Below, piece by piece: positions 1 to 6,131 of a DNA stretch of 63,653 nucleotides. The stretch's first letter is position 1. Each line of letters begins with the position of its first letter. Source of the stretch: Vicinamibacteria bacterium. GTDB lineage: Bacteria > Acidobacteriota > Vicinamibacteria > Vicinamibacterales > UBA8438. Location of the stretch: positions 1 through 63,653 of the forward strand of contig JAJEEU010000064.1 in assembly GCA_022820825.1 (NCBI GenBank), read 5' to 3'. The notes under the pieces were generated by a model. It saw only the letters and a program-made list of their open reading frames with translations. It was not told the DNA's origin and did no database searches. A program made the position numbers and the translations under genes.

Positions 1-87
1 CTTGCGACCCGCAATGCCGGCAGCACGACGCTCCTCAGGAAAATGTTCCCGAATGCGCTCCCACTGCTCGTCGGTCAGCTTCACCAT
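1..87 (-). CDS. IS5-family transposase, N-terminal part (cut by window edge)
   Basis: Only the first 29 codons are in the window; the rest lies to the left. The peptide starts MVKLTDEQWERIREHFPEE, the typical opening of the DUF4096 N-terminal domain of IS5-group transposases, which cut and paste the element through a DDE catalytic domain. An alternative ATG at 93 adds two residues. The element end is probably within 106-142, where ATCTCAA (106-112) and TTGAGAT (127-133) form an inverted repeat. The IS appears to have inserted into the reverse-transcriptase-like fragment that follows. The family call is confident; completeness of the element cannot be judged here. Confidence 0.7.
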   Translation of the reverse strand, partial: MVKLTDEQWERIREHFPEERRAAGIAGRK

Positions 88-105
88 CAACATGCAGCAT
101 AGCGC

Positions 106-133
106 ATCTCAATGCTTGCTTCAATTTTGAGAT
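106..133. repeat. Inverted repeat at probable IS end
   Basis: ATCTCAA at 106-112 and TTGAGAT at 127-133 are exact reverse complements separated by 14 bases, between the transposase start and the start of unrelated coding sequence. This fits a terminal structure of the IS5-type element, but the left end of the element is outside the window, so the terminal inverted repeat cannot be matched. Confidence 0.35.
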
Positions 134-140
134 AGGTTCT

Positions 141-470
141 AAGAAAATTCGTAACACGATAAAGACGGTCGCAAAAATACAGCGGCCTGAGGACATGCCT
201 TTTGTTCATGTAACCAAGAACGTATACGCCGTCCCCACCCCAGGCGCCAACTCGAAGATCGAAGACTGCTTTGATGAGGCCACCAAGGCGATGACAGTTG
301 GCGGCAAGACATTCAACGATGGGAAGGACTTCGATCGCGATCTGCATTACGGCAAGAAAATCTTCGCGCACAAAGTCGTACGGCCAAATGCCGACTCGAT
401 CGATTTCGGTGGGTTTCGTCCGCTTCTTACAAACCTCGTCGCGGCTATCAACAGCCACAGGACGGTGTAG
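141..470 (+). pseudogene. C-terminal fragment resembling a retron-type reverse transcriptase
   Basis: The frame is open leftwards into the IS end and closes at TAG 468-470. Readable landmarks are KNVYAVPTPG, IEDCFDEATK, GGKTFNDGKDFD, HYGKKIFAHKVVRPNA and IDFGGFRPLLTNL. This series resembles, from memory, the region after the catalytic palm of retron or defence-type reverse transcriptases. No YXDD catalytic motif is in the window, so this is at most a C-terminal remnant, apparently cut off by the IS5 insertion on its left. Low GC sets it apart from the host background. The assignment rests on recalled family resemblance only; it could instead be another phage-defence protein. Confidence 0.4.
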
Positions 471-563
471 CTTCACCCACTCCGGTTCGGAATTAGTATG
501 TCGGCAGGCATTAGGACTTAGGATGAACGGTAGCCAGTTTGTCCTTTTCAAATTTATTTATGC

Positions 564-1493
564 CTAAATCTCCACAAGGCGGAGCAACTTCCATACTACC
601 TTTTCCTCTTCGCTAGAATAATTTACGGTCGTGACTTTTTCCACCGTGGCCTGATAGCGAACGTCCGGGATTCTAACCTCGTGTTCAGCGTTGATAGCGT
701 CGGTGAAATGGCCGCGAATAGTATCTCCATTATCCGGCCGAAAATCGAACCGCTTCGTTTCCATACTGGCCCCAGACAGTGTACCGGTCAGTGTGAATTC
801 TTCATGCTCCTCTTCAGAAGTCGCGCCGATCTCGTCTCGTAGTCGCTGCATTTCATCTCTTTGTAGAAGGAGACTCGTGGTTTGTTCGCCGTGTCTCCAC
901 CTTATGTCTGCTCCAATTCCGTCTGCAACATGCACGTCAGCCCACCTAAATATCGAACGGAGCGGAGCGGGACCAAGTCTTCTGCCAATCTCACGAATAT
1001 CTTCTCTAGTGGGAGCTTCTGCAAGGCTAAAGAACGTAGTTATGGTGTCAGTAAGTGGACCAATATCAATAAGCATTCGTTGGCGGTTTATCGTCAAGAC
1101 TACACCAACGGATCCGGCGTACGCATAACCGAACCTAAAGCGGGTGGCCTGAACGACATCAGGGCTAAGCCGCGTCCTTTTTCGAGGGCCACTTATAATG
1201 GCATCGTATAGCGACGAAAATGATTTTTGAAACTCGCTGAGTGCGCCCGAATAGCCGCCCAGGGATAGTCCGTCGTCGGTTTCTTGAAATAGCCGATATG
1301 TACATACATCGAGAGATTCGTGGTCCGCTAGTTCATCAAAGTCAGCTTGTAAATCTTCGCGTCGCTTGACTAGTGACTCAAGAGATAAGCGCAGTCCGCG
1401 AGATTGTGGTCTTTGGACAATACGACGCTCCAGCTCAGTGATGGTAGCGGTCGTGTCCTGCAACTTGCGCTGGAGTTCAAGCAACTCGCTCAT
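564..1493 (-). CDS. Uncharacterised coiled-coil protein paired with nucleotidyltransferase
   Basis: A 309-residue protein of unknown function. The first 60 or so residues are heptad-rich (LLELQRKLQDTTATITELERR), suggesting a coiled coil; the remainder is a mixed alpha/beta soluble region with no motif I recognise. There is no signal peptide or membrane segment. The ATG at 1493 overlaps the stop of the upstream nucleotidyltransferase gene (ATGA), so the two are translationally coupled and probably act together. Low GC and IS remnants on both sides point to horizontal transfer. A toxin-antitoxin or anti-phage role is inferred only from this context. Confidence 0.6.
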   Translation of the reverse strand: MSELLELQRKLQDTTATITELERRIVQRPQSRGLRLSLESLVKRREDLQADFDELADHESLDVCTYRLFQETDDGLSLGGYSGALSEFQKSFSSLYDAIISGPRKRTRLSPDVVQATRFRFGYAYAGSVGVVLTINRQRMLIDIGPLTDTITTFFSLAEAPTREDIREIGRRLGPAPLRSIFRWADVHVADGIGADIRWRHGEQTTSLLLQRDEMQRLRDEIGATSEEEHEEFTLTGTLSGASMETKRFDFRPDNGDTIRGHFTDAINAEHEVRIPDVRYQATVEKVTTVNYSSEEEKVVWKLLRLVEI

Positions 1494-1954
1494 GCTGCAC
1501 CACCATTGATGGAGATTACTATTATACCCTTTGTGCGTCCGCTCCGATCCGTGCCGTATTGCTTTCGCCAATAGGTATCAAGAATGTCTCTCTCTAGTAT
1601 GAAGTAGAAATCGCACCCATATTCGTCTTTGACGCGGGCTCGGAAATTCACAGAGATAAATGAGGCTATACGGGCCCATTGGGCTTCCGTTAAATCGTCG
1701 GCAGGAGAGATATGCAAGACCACATCAATGTCGGCGGGATTTAGTTTCCCCGTGACAAAACTGCCGTCGACCCACAGATCGGCTCGGAATCCATCTTCGG
1801 ATAGTGCCTGAACCAAGGCGCGGAGGCCCGTTAGGAGTCGCGGACGTGACTGAGAAAGCGGAAACGCATTGACGCACAGAGCTTGAACTTCGTCGAGGGT
1901 TCGCGGATGCAAACCGTCGGGAAGTAGTGGTGGAAAGTCCTGCGTCGGCGGCAT
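1490..1954 (-). CDS. Nucleotidyltransferase-fold protein (DUF6932-like)
   Basis: A 154-residue protein with the nucleotidyltransferase signature: VDGSFVTGK followed by PADIDVVLH gives the Gly-Ser helix start and the paired acidic residues that bind metal and NTP. A further Asp lies in the segment YGCDFYFI. The N-terminus (PPLLPDGLHPRTLDEV) looks like the usual opening of DUF6932 proteins, so I chose the ATG at 1954; an upstream start at 1987 would add residues encoded in the IS1595 remnant. It is the first gene of a coupled pair with the coiled-coil gene. Transfer of a nucleotide to a protein or RNA target is plausible, as in MNT or MenT toxins, but the target is unknown. Confidence 0.6.
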   Translation of the reverse strand: MPPTQDFPPLLPDGLHPRTLDEVQALCVNAFPLSQSRPRLLTGLRALVQALSEDGFRADLWVDGSFVTGKLNPADIDVVLHISPADDLTEAQWARIASFISVNFRARVKDEYGCDFYFILERDILDTYWRKQYGTDRSGRTKGIIVISINGGAA

Positions 1955-1955
1955 C

Positions 1956-2291
1956 TCAGCAGATGAGTGCTCTGCCGTCGCGACCACTGCAGATCAGGGC
2001 GGCATAGCGAGGCCGTTCCCCCGCGACGCTGCATACCATCCCGATCATCTGGTCGACGGTGCTACGGTTGCGTACGTGGTGTCGGCCCTCAAACTCGCCG
2101 ACGTATCGGCTCACGTGTTCCGGGCTCATGCGGTGGCAGACACCGGCGTAGCCGCCCTTCAGCATGGACCAGAACGACTCGATCCCGTTGATGTGGAGCT
2201 GGCCACGGACGTGCGCGCCCATGCCATGACGCACACTCTCGCGCGTGGCGAGGCCATTATAGGCACGTGCTTTGTCAGTGTAAACATCCAC
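1956..2291 (-). pseudogene. IS1595-family (ISXO2-like) transposase, C-terminal remnant
   Basis: About 100 residues match the end of ISXO2-type DDE transposases: VYTDKARAYNGL, HINGIESFWSMLK (last catalytic acidic region) and MSPEHVSRYVGEFEGRH. The N-terminal DNA-binding and first catalytic parts are missing: an in-frame TGA lies at 2295-2297, immediately upstream of the first recognisable codons. This is a dead fragment, not an active element. It sits between the nucleotidyltransferase pair and the tRNA-Ser and supports repeated insertion into this island. Confidence 0.75.
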
Positions 2292-2370
2292 ATGTCAACG
2301 TGGCCAGCGCGATCTACATGGTGGTCTTGGCTTCACAAGCCGAAACCTTCAACTGCGGCGCTCGGGTAGT

Positions 2371-2461
2371 TGGCGGAGAGGGTGGGATTCGAACCCACGT
2401 GCCGGTTTCCCGACAAGACGCTTTCGAGGCGCCCCCGTTACGACCACTTCGGTACCTCTCC
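2371..2461 (-). tRNA. tRNA-Ser (anticodon CGA)
   Basis: Read on the minus strand, the gene begins GGAGAGG at 2461 and ends with CCTCTCC, discriminator G and an encoded CCA at 2371. The anticodon loop is CTCGAAA on a five-pair stem (GGCGC with GCGTC), giving anticodon CGA. The long variable arm and the T arm (GTGGG, TTCGAAT, CCCAC) are typical of class II tRNA-Ser. The 3' end faces the low-GC island at 1-2370, the usual orientation for an integrated element that used the tRNA end as an attachment site. Confidence 0.95.
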
Positions 2462-2509
2462 GCATATTTTGACGGCGGGGGTGCGGTGGTCTCGCTCTCC
2501 CCTGCCCTA

Positions 2510-3016
2510 CTACGTTCCGGCCGCCTTCGCTATCTGCCGGTAGCTTCGGCGGCGCTTGAAGAACGCCTGCATCAGCTCGCGGCACTCGGCTTCGAGCACG
2601 CCGCCGACCACGCTCACGCGGTGGTTGAGCGCGGGGTTGTCGAGCGCCTGCGCCACGGACTGTACCGCGCCTGACCTCGGCTCCGGGGCGCCGTACACCA
2701 GCGTCGCAATCCGCGCGTGCACCAGCGCGCCGGCGCACATGAAGCACGGCTCGACGGTGACGTACAGCGTCGCGCCGGTCAGCCGGTAGTTGCCGAGGGC
2801 GCGCGCGGCCGACCGCAGCGCGACCATCTCGGCGTGCGCGGTCGGGTCGTTGGCGCTGATCGGCTGATTGAAGCCGGCACCGACCACCTGCCCTTCGTGC
2901 ACGACCACGGCGCCGACCGGCACCTCGTCCACTTCGAGGGCCAGCAACGCCTGGTCGAGCGCGACGCGCATCCAGCGCTCGTGCCCGGGGTCGCGCGCGG
3001 CTCCGCCGGCAGCCAC
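2510..3016 (-). CDS. tadA: tRNA adenosine(34) deaminase TadA
   Basis: A 168-residue cytidine-deaminase-fold enzyme that converts adenosine 34 of tRNA-Arg(ACG) to inosine. The zinc site is complete: HAEM (with the proton-shuttling Glu) and PCFMCAGA (two Cys ligands). The core begins at WMRVALDQAL and ends with FFKRRR, as in TadA. The start is GTG at 3016; a later Met at residue 16 would also leave the domain intact. Its substrate, tRNA-Arg(ACG), is encoded at 34469-34545 in this window. It follows the 189-residue secreted protein gene by 16 nt and may be cotranscribed. Confidence 0.93.
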   Translation of the reverse strand: MAAGGAARDPGHERWMRVALDQALLALEVDEVPVGAVVVHEGQVVGAGFNQPISANDPTAHAEMVALRSAARALGNYRLTGATLYVTVEPCFMCAGALVHARIATLVYGAPEPRSGAVQSVAQALDNPALNHRVSVVGGVLEAECRELMQAFFKRRRSYRQIAKAAGT

Positions 3017-3032
3017 GTCCCTGTCCCTAATC

Positions 3033-3602
3033 CTACTGTCCGGCTTCGTTGTCGATCCAGACGCGGAGGTTGCGGCCGCCGCCGTTGACCTGGATGGCGC
3101 CGCCGGGCTGGGCGGCCAGCGCCTGCACGGCGCCTTCGATGTTCAGGCTGCCGCCTTCGGCCGACAACGCGGCGTCGAGCACGGCGGCGGGCAGCTCGGC
3201 CAGCATGGTCTCGCCGTTGCGTTCGACGTTCACGGTGACCTGCTCGCCGGTCTTCTCGACGCGGATGGCGGCGCCGTCGTGCTCCGCGGTCACGGGGCCG
3301 GACGTGGACTGCACCTCGGCCCACAGGCTGCGCAGCGCGTCTACCGGCAGGCCCTGCCCGGAGCCCAACTGGATCTGCCCGTTCTCGGTGATGGCGTTGG
3401 GCGCCATGGCCAGCAGCGCGCCGACGGCCCCGACCGGCAGCGTGAGGCTGCCCGGCTCGGCGCCGGCCTCCTCCGTCTGAATGTGCAGGAATTGCGGCGG
3501 GGCGCCGGGATCCTGCGCGGACGGCACGGCCATGACGAACGAGAGGGCCACGACCGCCACGGCGGCTGCGATGGCAATCAGGAGGAAGGCGGCTATGCGC
3601 AT
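3033..3602 (-). CDS. Hypothetical exported protein
   Basis: A 189-residue protein with an N-terminal hydrophobic signal/anchor (AAFLLIAIAAAVAVVALSFV). The remainder is a small soluble region rich in Val, Ala and Glu with no recognised domain; the alternating pattern (VTVNVERNGETM, GGSLNIEGAV) suggests beta structure. It lies 12 nt after the PQQ dehydrogenase gene and is probably the third gene of the cytochrome c/PQQ dehydrogenase operon, which suggests a periplasmic accessory role. I do not recognise the family. Confidence 0.6.
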   Translation of the reverse strand: MRIAAFLLIAIAAAVAVVALSFVMAVPSAQDPGAPPQFLHIQTEEAGAEPGSLTLPVGAVGALLAMAPNAITENGQIQLGSGQGLPVDALRSLWAEVQSTSGPVTAEHDGAAIRVEKTGEQVTVNVERNGETMLAELPAAVLDAALSAEGGSLNIEGAVQALAAQPGGAIQVNGGGRNLRVWIDNEAGQ

Positions 3603-3614
3603 GGCGAAGCTGGC

Positions 3615-5249
3615 TCAGTCGCCGAGTGCAAAGGTGAAGATGGCCTGGCCGGCGGCGATGGTCACCTGCTGGCGGCCGTTCACCTGGTAGGTGATGGGCG
3701 CGGCAATCACGTTGCCGCCCAGGCGCGCGTGCCACAGGTCGTCGCCGGTCTCGGCGTCCAGCGCCAGGAAGTTGCCGGTGACGGTTCCCGCAAAGACCAG
3801 GCCGCCGGCGGTGGTCATGACCCCCGACATCGACTTGGGCTGCACGCGGTGCTCCCAGACCACGCGGGCGGTCTGCGGGTCGATCGCGCGGACGGCGCTC
3901 ACGCGCGCGTCGTCCGACGTCTGCGGCACGTGGCTGCCGCCGACGAACAGTTGGCCCTCCACGTACTCGGATTCGGCGGAGTAGTACATCGCCCCGCCGT
4001 CGTACGCCATCGTGTAGAAGAGCCCGGTGTCGGGGCTGTAGGAGGGCGACCACCAGTTGGAGGCGCCGTTCACGTCGGGATACACCAGCTTGCCCTCCGG
4101 CGTCGGCTCCATGTCGGGCACGCGGATCGGCCGCCCGCTGTCGTCGAGGCCCTGCGCCCAGGTCTGCACGGCATATTCCCGCCCCTGCAGGAAGCGGCCG
4201 GTCTCGCGGTCGAGCACGTAGAAGAAACCGTTGCGGTTGGCGAACAGCATCAGCTTCTGCACGCGCCCGCCGACCTCCACGTCGATCAGCACCGGCACCT
4301 GGCAGGCGTCCCAGTCGTGGATGTCGTGCGGCGTGAACTGGAAGTGCCACCTGATCTCGCCGGTGTCGGCGTCGATGGCGATGACGCTGTCGGAGTAGAG
4401 GTTGTCGCCCTCGCGCGTCTCGCCGTTCCAGTCGGGGCCGGGGTTGCCGACGCCCCAGTAGATGAGGTTGAGGTCCGGGTCGTACGAGCCGGTCATCCAG
4501 GTCGACGCGCCGCCGGTCTTCCAGGAATCGCCTTCCCAGGTCTCGTTGCCCGGCTCGCCCGGCCCGGGGATGGTGTACGCCCGCCAGCGGCGCTCGCCGG
4601 TGGCGGCGTCGTAGGCGTCCACCCAGCCGCGGATGCCGTACTCGCCCCCGCCGGTGCCGGTGACGATCATGTCCTTCACCACGAGCGGCGCGGCGGTCAT
4701 GCTGTAGCCGGCGAGGTGGTCGGCAATCTTGCGGTCCCACAGCTCGGTGCCGGTGGCGGCGTCGAGCGCGATCAGGTGCGCGTCCATCGTGGTCAGGTAA
4801 AGGCGCTCGCCCAGCATCCCCACGCCGCGGCTCTGCTTGCTGCAGCACAGCGCCAGCGTGTCGTCGAGGTCGTGCCGGTAGGTCCAGAAGACGTTGCCGG
4901 TGGCGGCGTCGACGGCATAGACCTCGTTCTCGGGCGTGGTGAGGTACATGATGCCGTCCACCACGAGCGGCGTGGTCTGCACCTGGCCCAGGACGGGCAG
5001 TTGCCGCACCCAGGCCAGCTCGAGGCGATCGACGTTGGAGCGGTCGATCTGCGCGAGGCGGCTGTAGCGCTGGGCGTTGTACTGGCCGTGATAGGAGATC
5101 CAGTTGGCGGGGTCGTCGCCCGCGCGCACCAATTGCTCGTAGGTCACGCCGCCGCCCTGCGCACCGAGCGCGGCCACGGCGCCGAGCGCGGCAGCCAGCG
5201 CCAGCCAGAAGGTATGCCCGCGGTGCAGGGATCGCTTGATCAAGTTCAT
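3615..5249 (-). CDS. PQQ-dependent dehydrogenase (quinoprotein alcohol dehydrogenase type)
   Basis: A 544-residue secreted beta-propeller protein. A signal segment (FWLALAAALGAVAALGA) is followed by repeated tryptophan-docking blades such as AATGNVFWTY, AATGTELWDRK, TGEIRWHFQ and DAETGDDLWHA. Adjacent cysteines at about residues 135-136 (ALCCSKQSRGVG) match the vicinal disulfide above PQQ in quinoprotein alcohol dehydrogenases. It probably oxidises an alcohol in the periplasm and passes electrons to cytochrome c. The ATG at 5249 overlaps the stop of the dihaem cytochrome c gene (ATGA), so donor and acceptor are coupled. The substrate cannot be told from sequence. Confidence 0.88.
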   Translation of the reverse strand: MNLIKRSLHRGHTFWLALAAALGAVAALGAQGGGVTYEQLVRAGDDPANWISYHGQYNAQRYSRLAQIDRSNVDRLELAWVRQLPVLGQVQTTPLVVDGIMYLTTPENEVYAVDAATGNVFWTYRHDLDDTLALCCSKQSRGVGMLGERLYLTTMDAHLIALDAATGTELWDRKIADHLAGYSMTAAPLVVKDMIVTGTGGGEYGIRGWVDAYDAATGERRWRAYTIPGPGEPGNETWEGDSWKTGGASTWMTGSYDPDLNLIYWGVGNPGPDWNGETREGDNLYSDSVIAIDADTGEIRWHFQFTPHDIHDWDACQVPVLIDVEVGGRVQKLMLFANRNGFFYVLDRETGRFLQGREYAVQTWAQGLDDSGRPIRVPDMEPTPEGKLVYPDVNGASNWWSPSYSPDTGLFYTMAYDGGAMYYSAESEYVEGQLFVGGSHVPQTSDDARVSAVRAIDPQTARVVWEHRVQPKSMSGVMTTAGGLVFAGTVTGNFLALDAETGDDLWHARLGGNVIAAPITYQVNGRQQVTIAAGQAIFTFALGD

Positions 5250-6064
5250 CTCCGTCGCAATGAGGACAGGTACGCCACCAGGGCGTCGAGCTCGGGGTCG
5301 TCGAGGCGTCCGGCGAAGCTGGGCATCAGCGATACCTGCGGGCGCTCGATCTCGTCGATATCCGACTTCATGAAGGAACGCAGCCGGCCGGCCATGTCGA
5401 GCAACTGGATGGAATAGGAGTCCTCGTTGAGCAGCACGCCTACCGTGGGGGAGCCGTCCGCGCCGACCACGCGCACCTGGCGGTAGTCGTCCTCGATGTC
5501 GCCGCCGGGGTCGACGATGGACGCGCGCAGGTGCACCGGCGAGCGGCTCCAGCCGATGGTGCTCAGCTCCGGCCCCAGCCGCCCGCCCTCGCCGTCGACG
5601 AAGTGGCAGCGCCCGCAGTCGTGGCGCGCGTACAGCGCGCGGCCGGCGTCGGCATCGCCCGTCTCGGCCATCTCGGCCGGCGCGCGCAGCGAGCGGACGT
5701 AGGCGACGATCTGCCACATCTCCTTGTCCGACAGGCGGACGGACGGCATGCCGGTGTTGGGGATGCCGCTCAGGATGTTCATGAAGATCGCCCGGTCGCT
5801 GTTGCCGTGGCGGTACACCTGGCGCGTCAGATCGGGCCCGCGGTCGCCGCGGCCTTCGGGGCCGTGGCATACGGAGCAGCGCGACGCGTACAGCTCCTCG
5901 CCCACCGCGACATCTTCGTCAGAGGTGTACGGATTCGCGTCGACCCCGGTCTGGGCGTCGATGGAGGCGAGCGGGCGCTGGGCGGCCGCCGGCAACGCGG
6001 CGGTCAGCACACCGGCGGCAGCCAGCGCGACCATGCGGACAAGGCGGGAAACGACAGGCGTCAT
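5246..6064 (-). CDS. Periplasmic dihaem cytochrome c
   Basis: A 272-residue exported protein with signal peptide (LAAAGVLTAALPAAAQ) and two class I haem c motifs: CSVCH near residue 62 and CGRCH near residue 150. Each is followed by a helix ending in a Met-containing segment (NTGMPSVRLSDKEMWQIVAYVRSL; LMPSFAGRLDDPELDALVAYLSSL). It is the likely electron acceptor of the PQQ dehydrogenase, with which it shares an ATGA overlap. It is the first gene of the minus-strand operon and is divergent from the PQQ dehydrogenase at 6132, across a region with two inverted repeats. Confidence 0.88.
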   Translation of the reverse strand: MTPVVSRLVRMVALAAAGVLTAALPAAAQRPLASIDAQTGVDANPYTSDEDVAVGEELYASRCSVCHGPEGRGDRGPDLTRQVYRHGNSDRAIFMNILSGIPNTGMPSVRLSDKEMWQIVAYVRSLRAPAEMAETGDADAGRALYARHDCGRCHFVDGEGGRLGPELSTIGWSRSPVHLRASIVDPGGDIEDDYRQVRVVGADGSPTVGVLLNEDSYSIQLLDMAGRLRSFMKSDIDEIERPQVSLMPSFAGRLDDPELDALVAYLSSLRRR

Positions 6065-6073
6065 GTAAATGCA

Positions 6074-6111
6074 GCTTACCTTGCGACGTAAGCAGTTAAG
6101 CGAAGCTTAAC
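6074..6111. promoter_or_regulatory. Two inverted repeats in the divergent promoter region (candidate operators)
   Basis: GCTTAC at 6074-6079 pairs with GTAAGC at 6088-6093. GTTAAGC at 6095-6101 pairs with GCTTAAC at 6105-6111 across a GAA spacer. Both have the theme GCTTA or its complement and lie between a cytochrome c gene and a PQQ dehydrogenase. The second repeat covers the expected -35 zone of the plus-strand gene, whose -10-like TAATAT is at 6121-6126. A dimeric regulator that co-controls both units is a reasonable inference; the regulator is not in view. Confidence 0.45.
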
Positions 6112-6120
6112 CTACGAGAG

Positions 6121-6126
6121 TAATAT
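6121..6126 (+). promoter_or_regulatory. -10-like hexamer TAATAT, probable leaderless start
   Basis: TAATAT lies five bases upstream of the ATG at 6132, with no Shine-Dalgarno sequence between. A transcription start about seven bases downstream of the hexamer would coincide with the start codon, so the mRNA would be leaderless. Confidence 0.4.
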
Positions 6127-6131
6127 CGGGC

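Noticed and set aside
87..551. A 154-codon minus-strand frame at the left edge
   Set aside because: It is antisense to the reverse-transcriptase-like frame, which has recognisable motifs; no family resemblance on the minus strand.
2329..2341. GGCTT-CAC-AAGCC hairpin near the tRNA-Ser as a terminator or IS end
   Set aside because: Five pairs without a T run and no matching partner end; too weak to annotate.
2868..5417. Very long plus-strand frames opposite the PQQ dehydrogenase
   Set aside because: Composition is Ala/Arg/Gly/His-rich without domains and is antisense to clear PQQ propeller blades.
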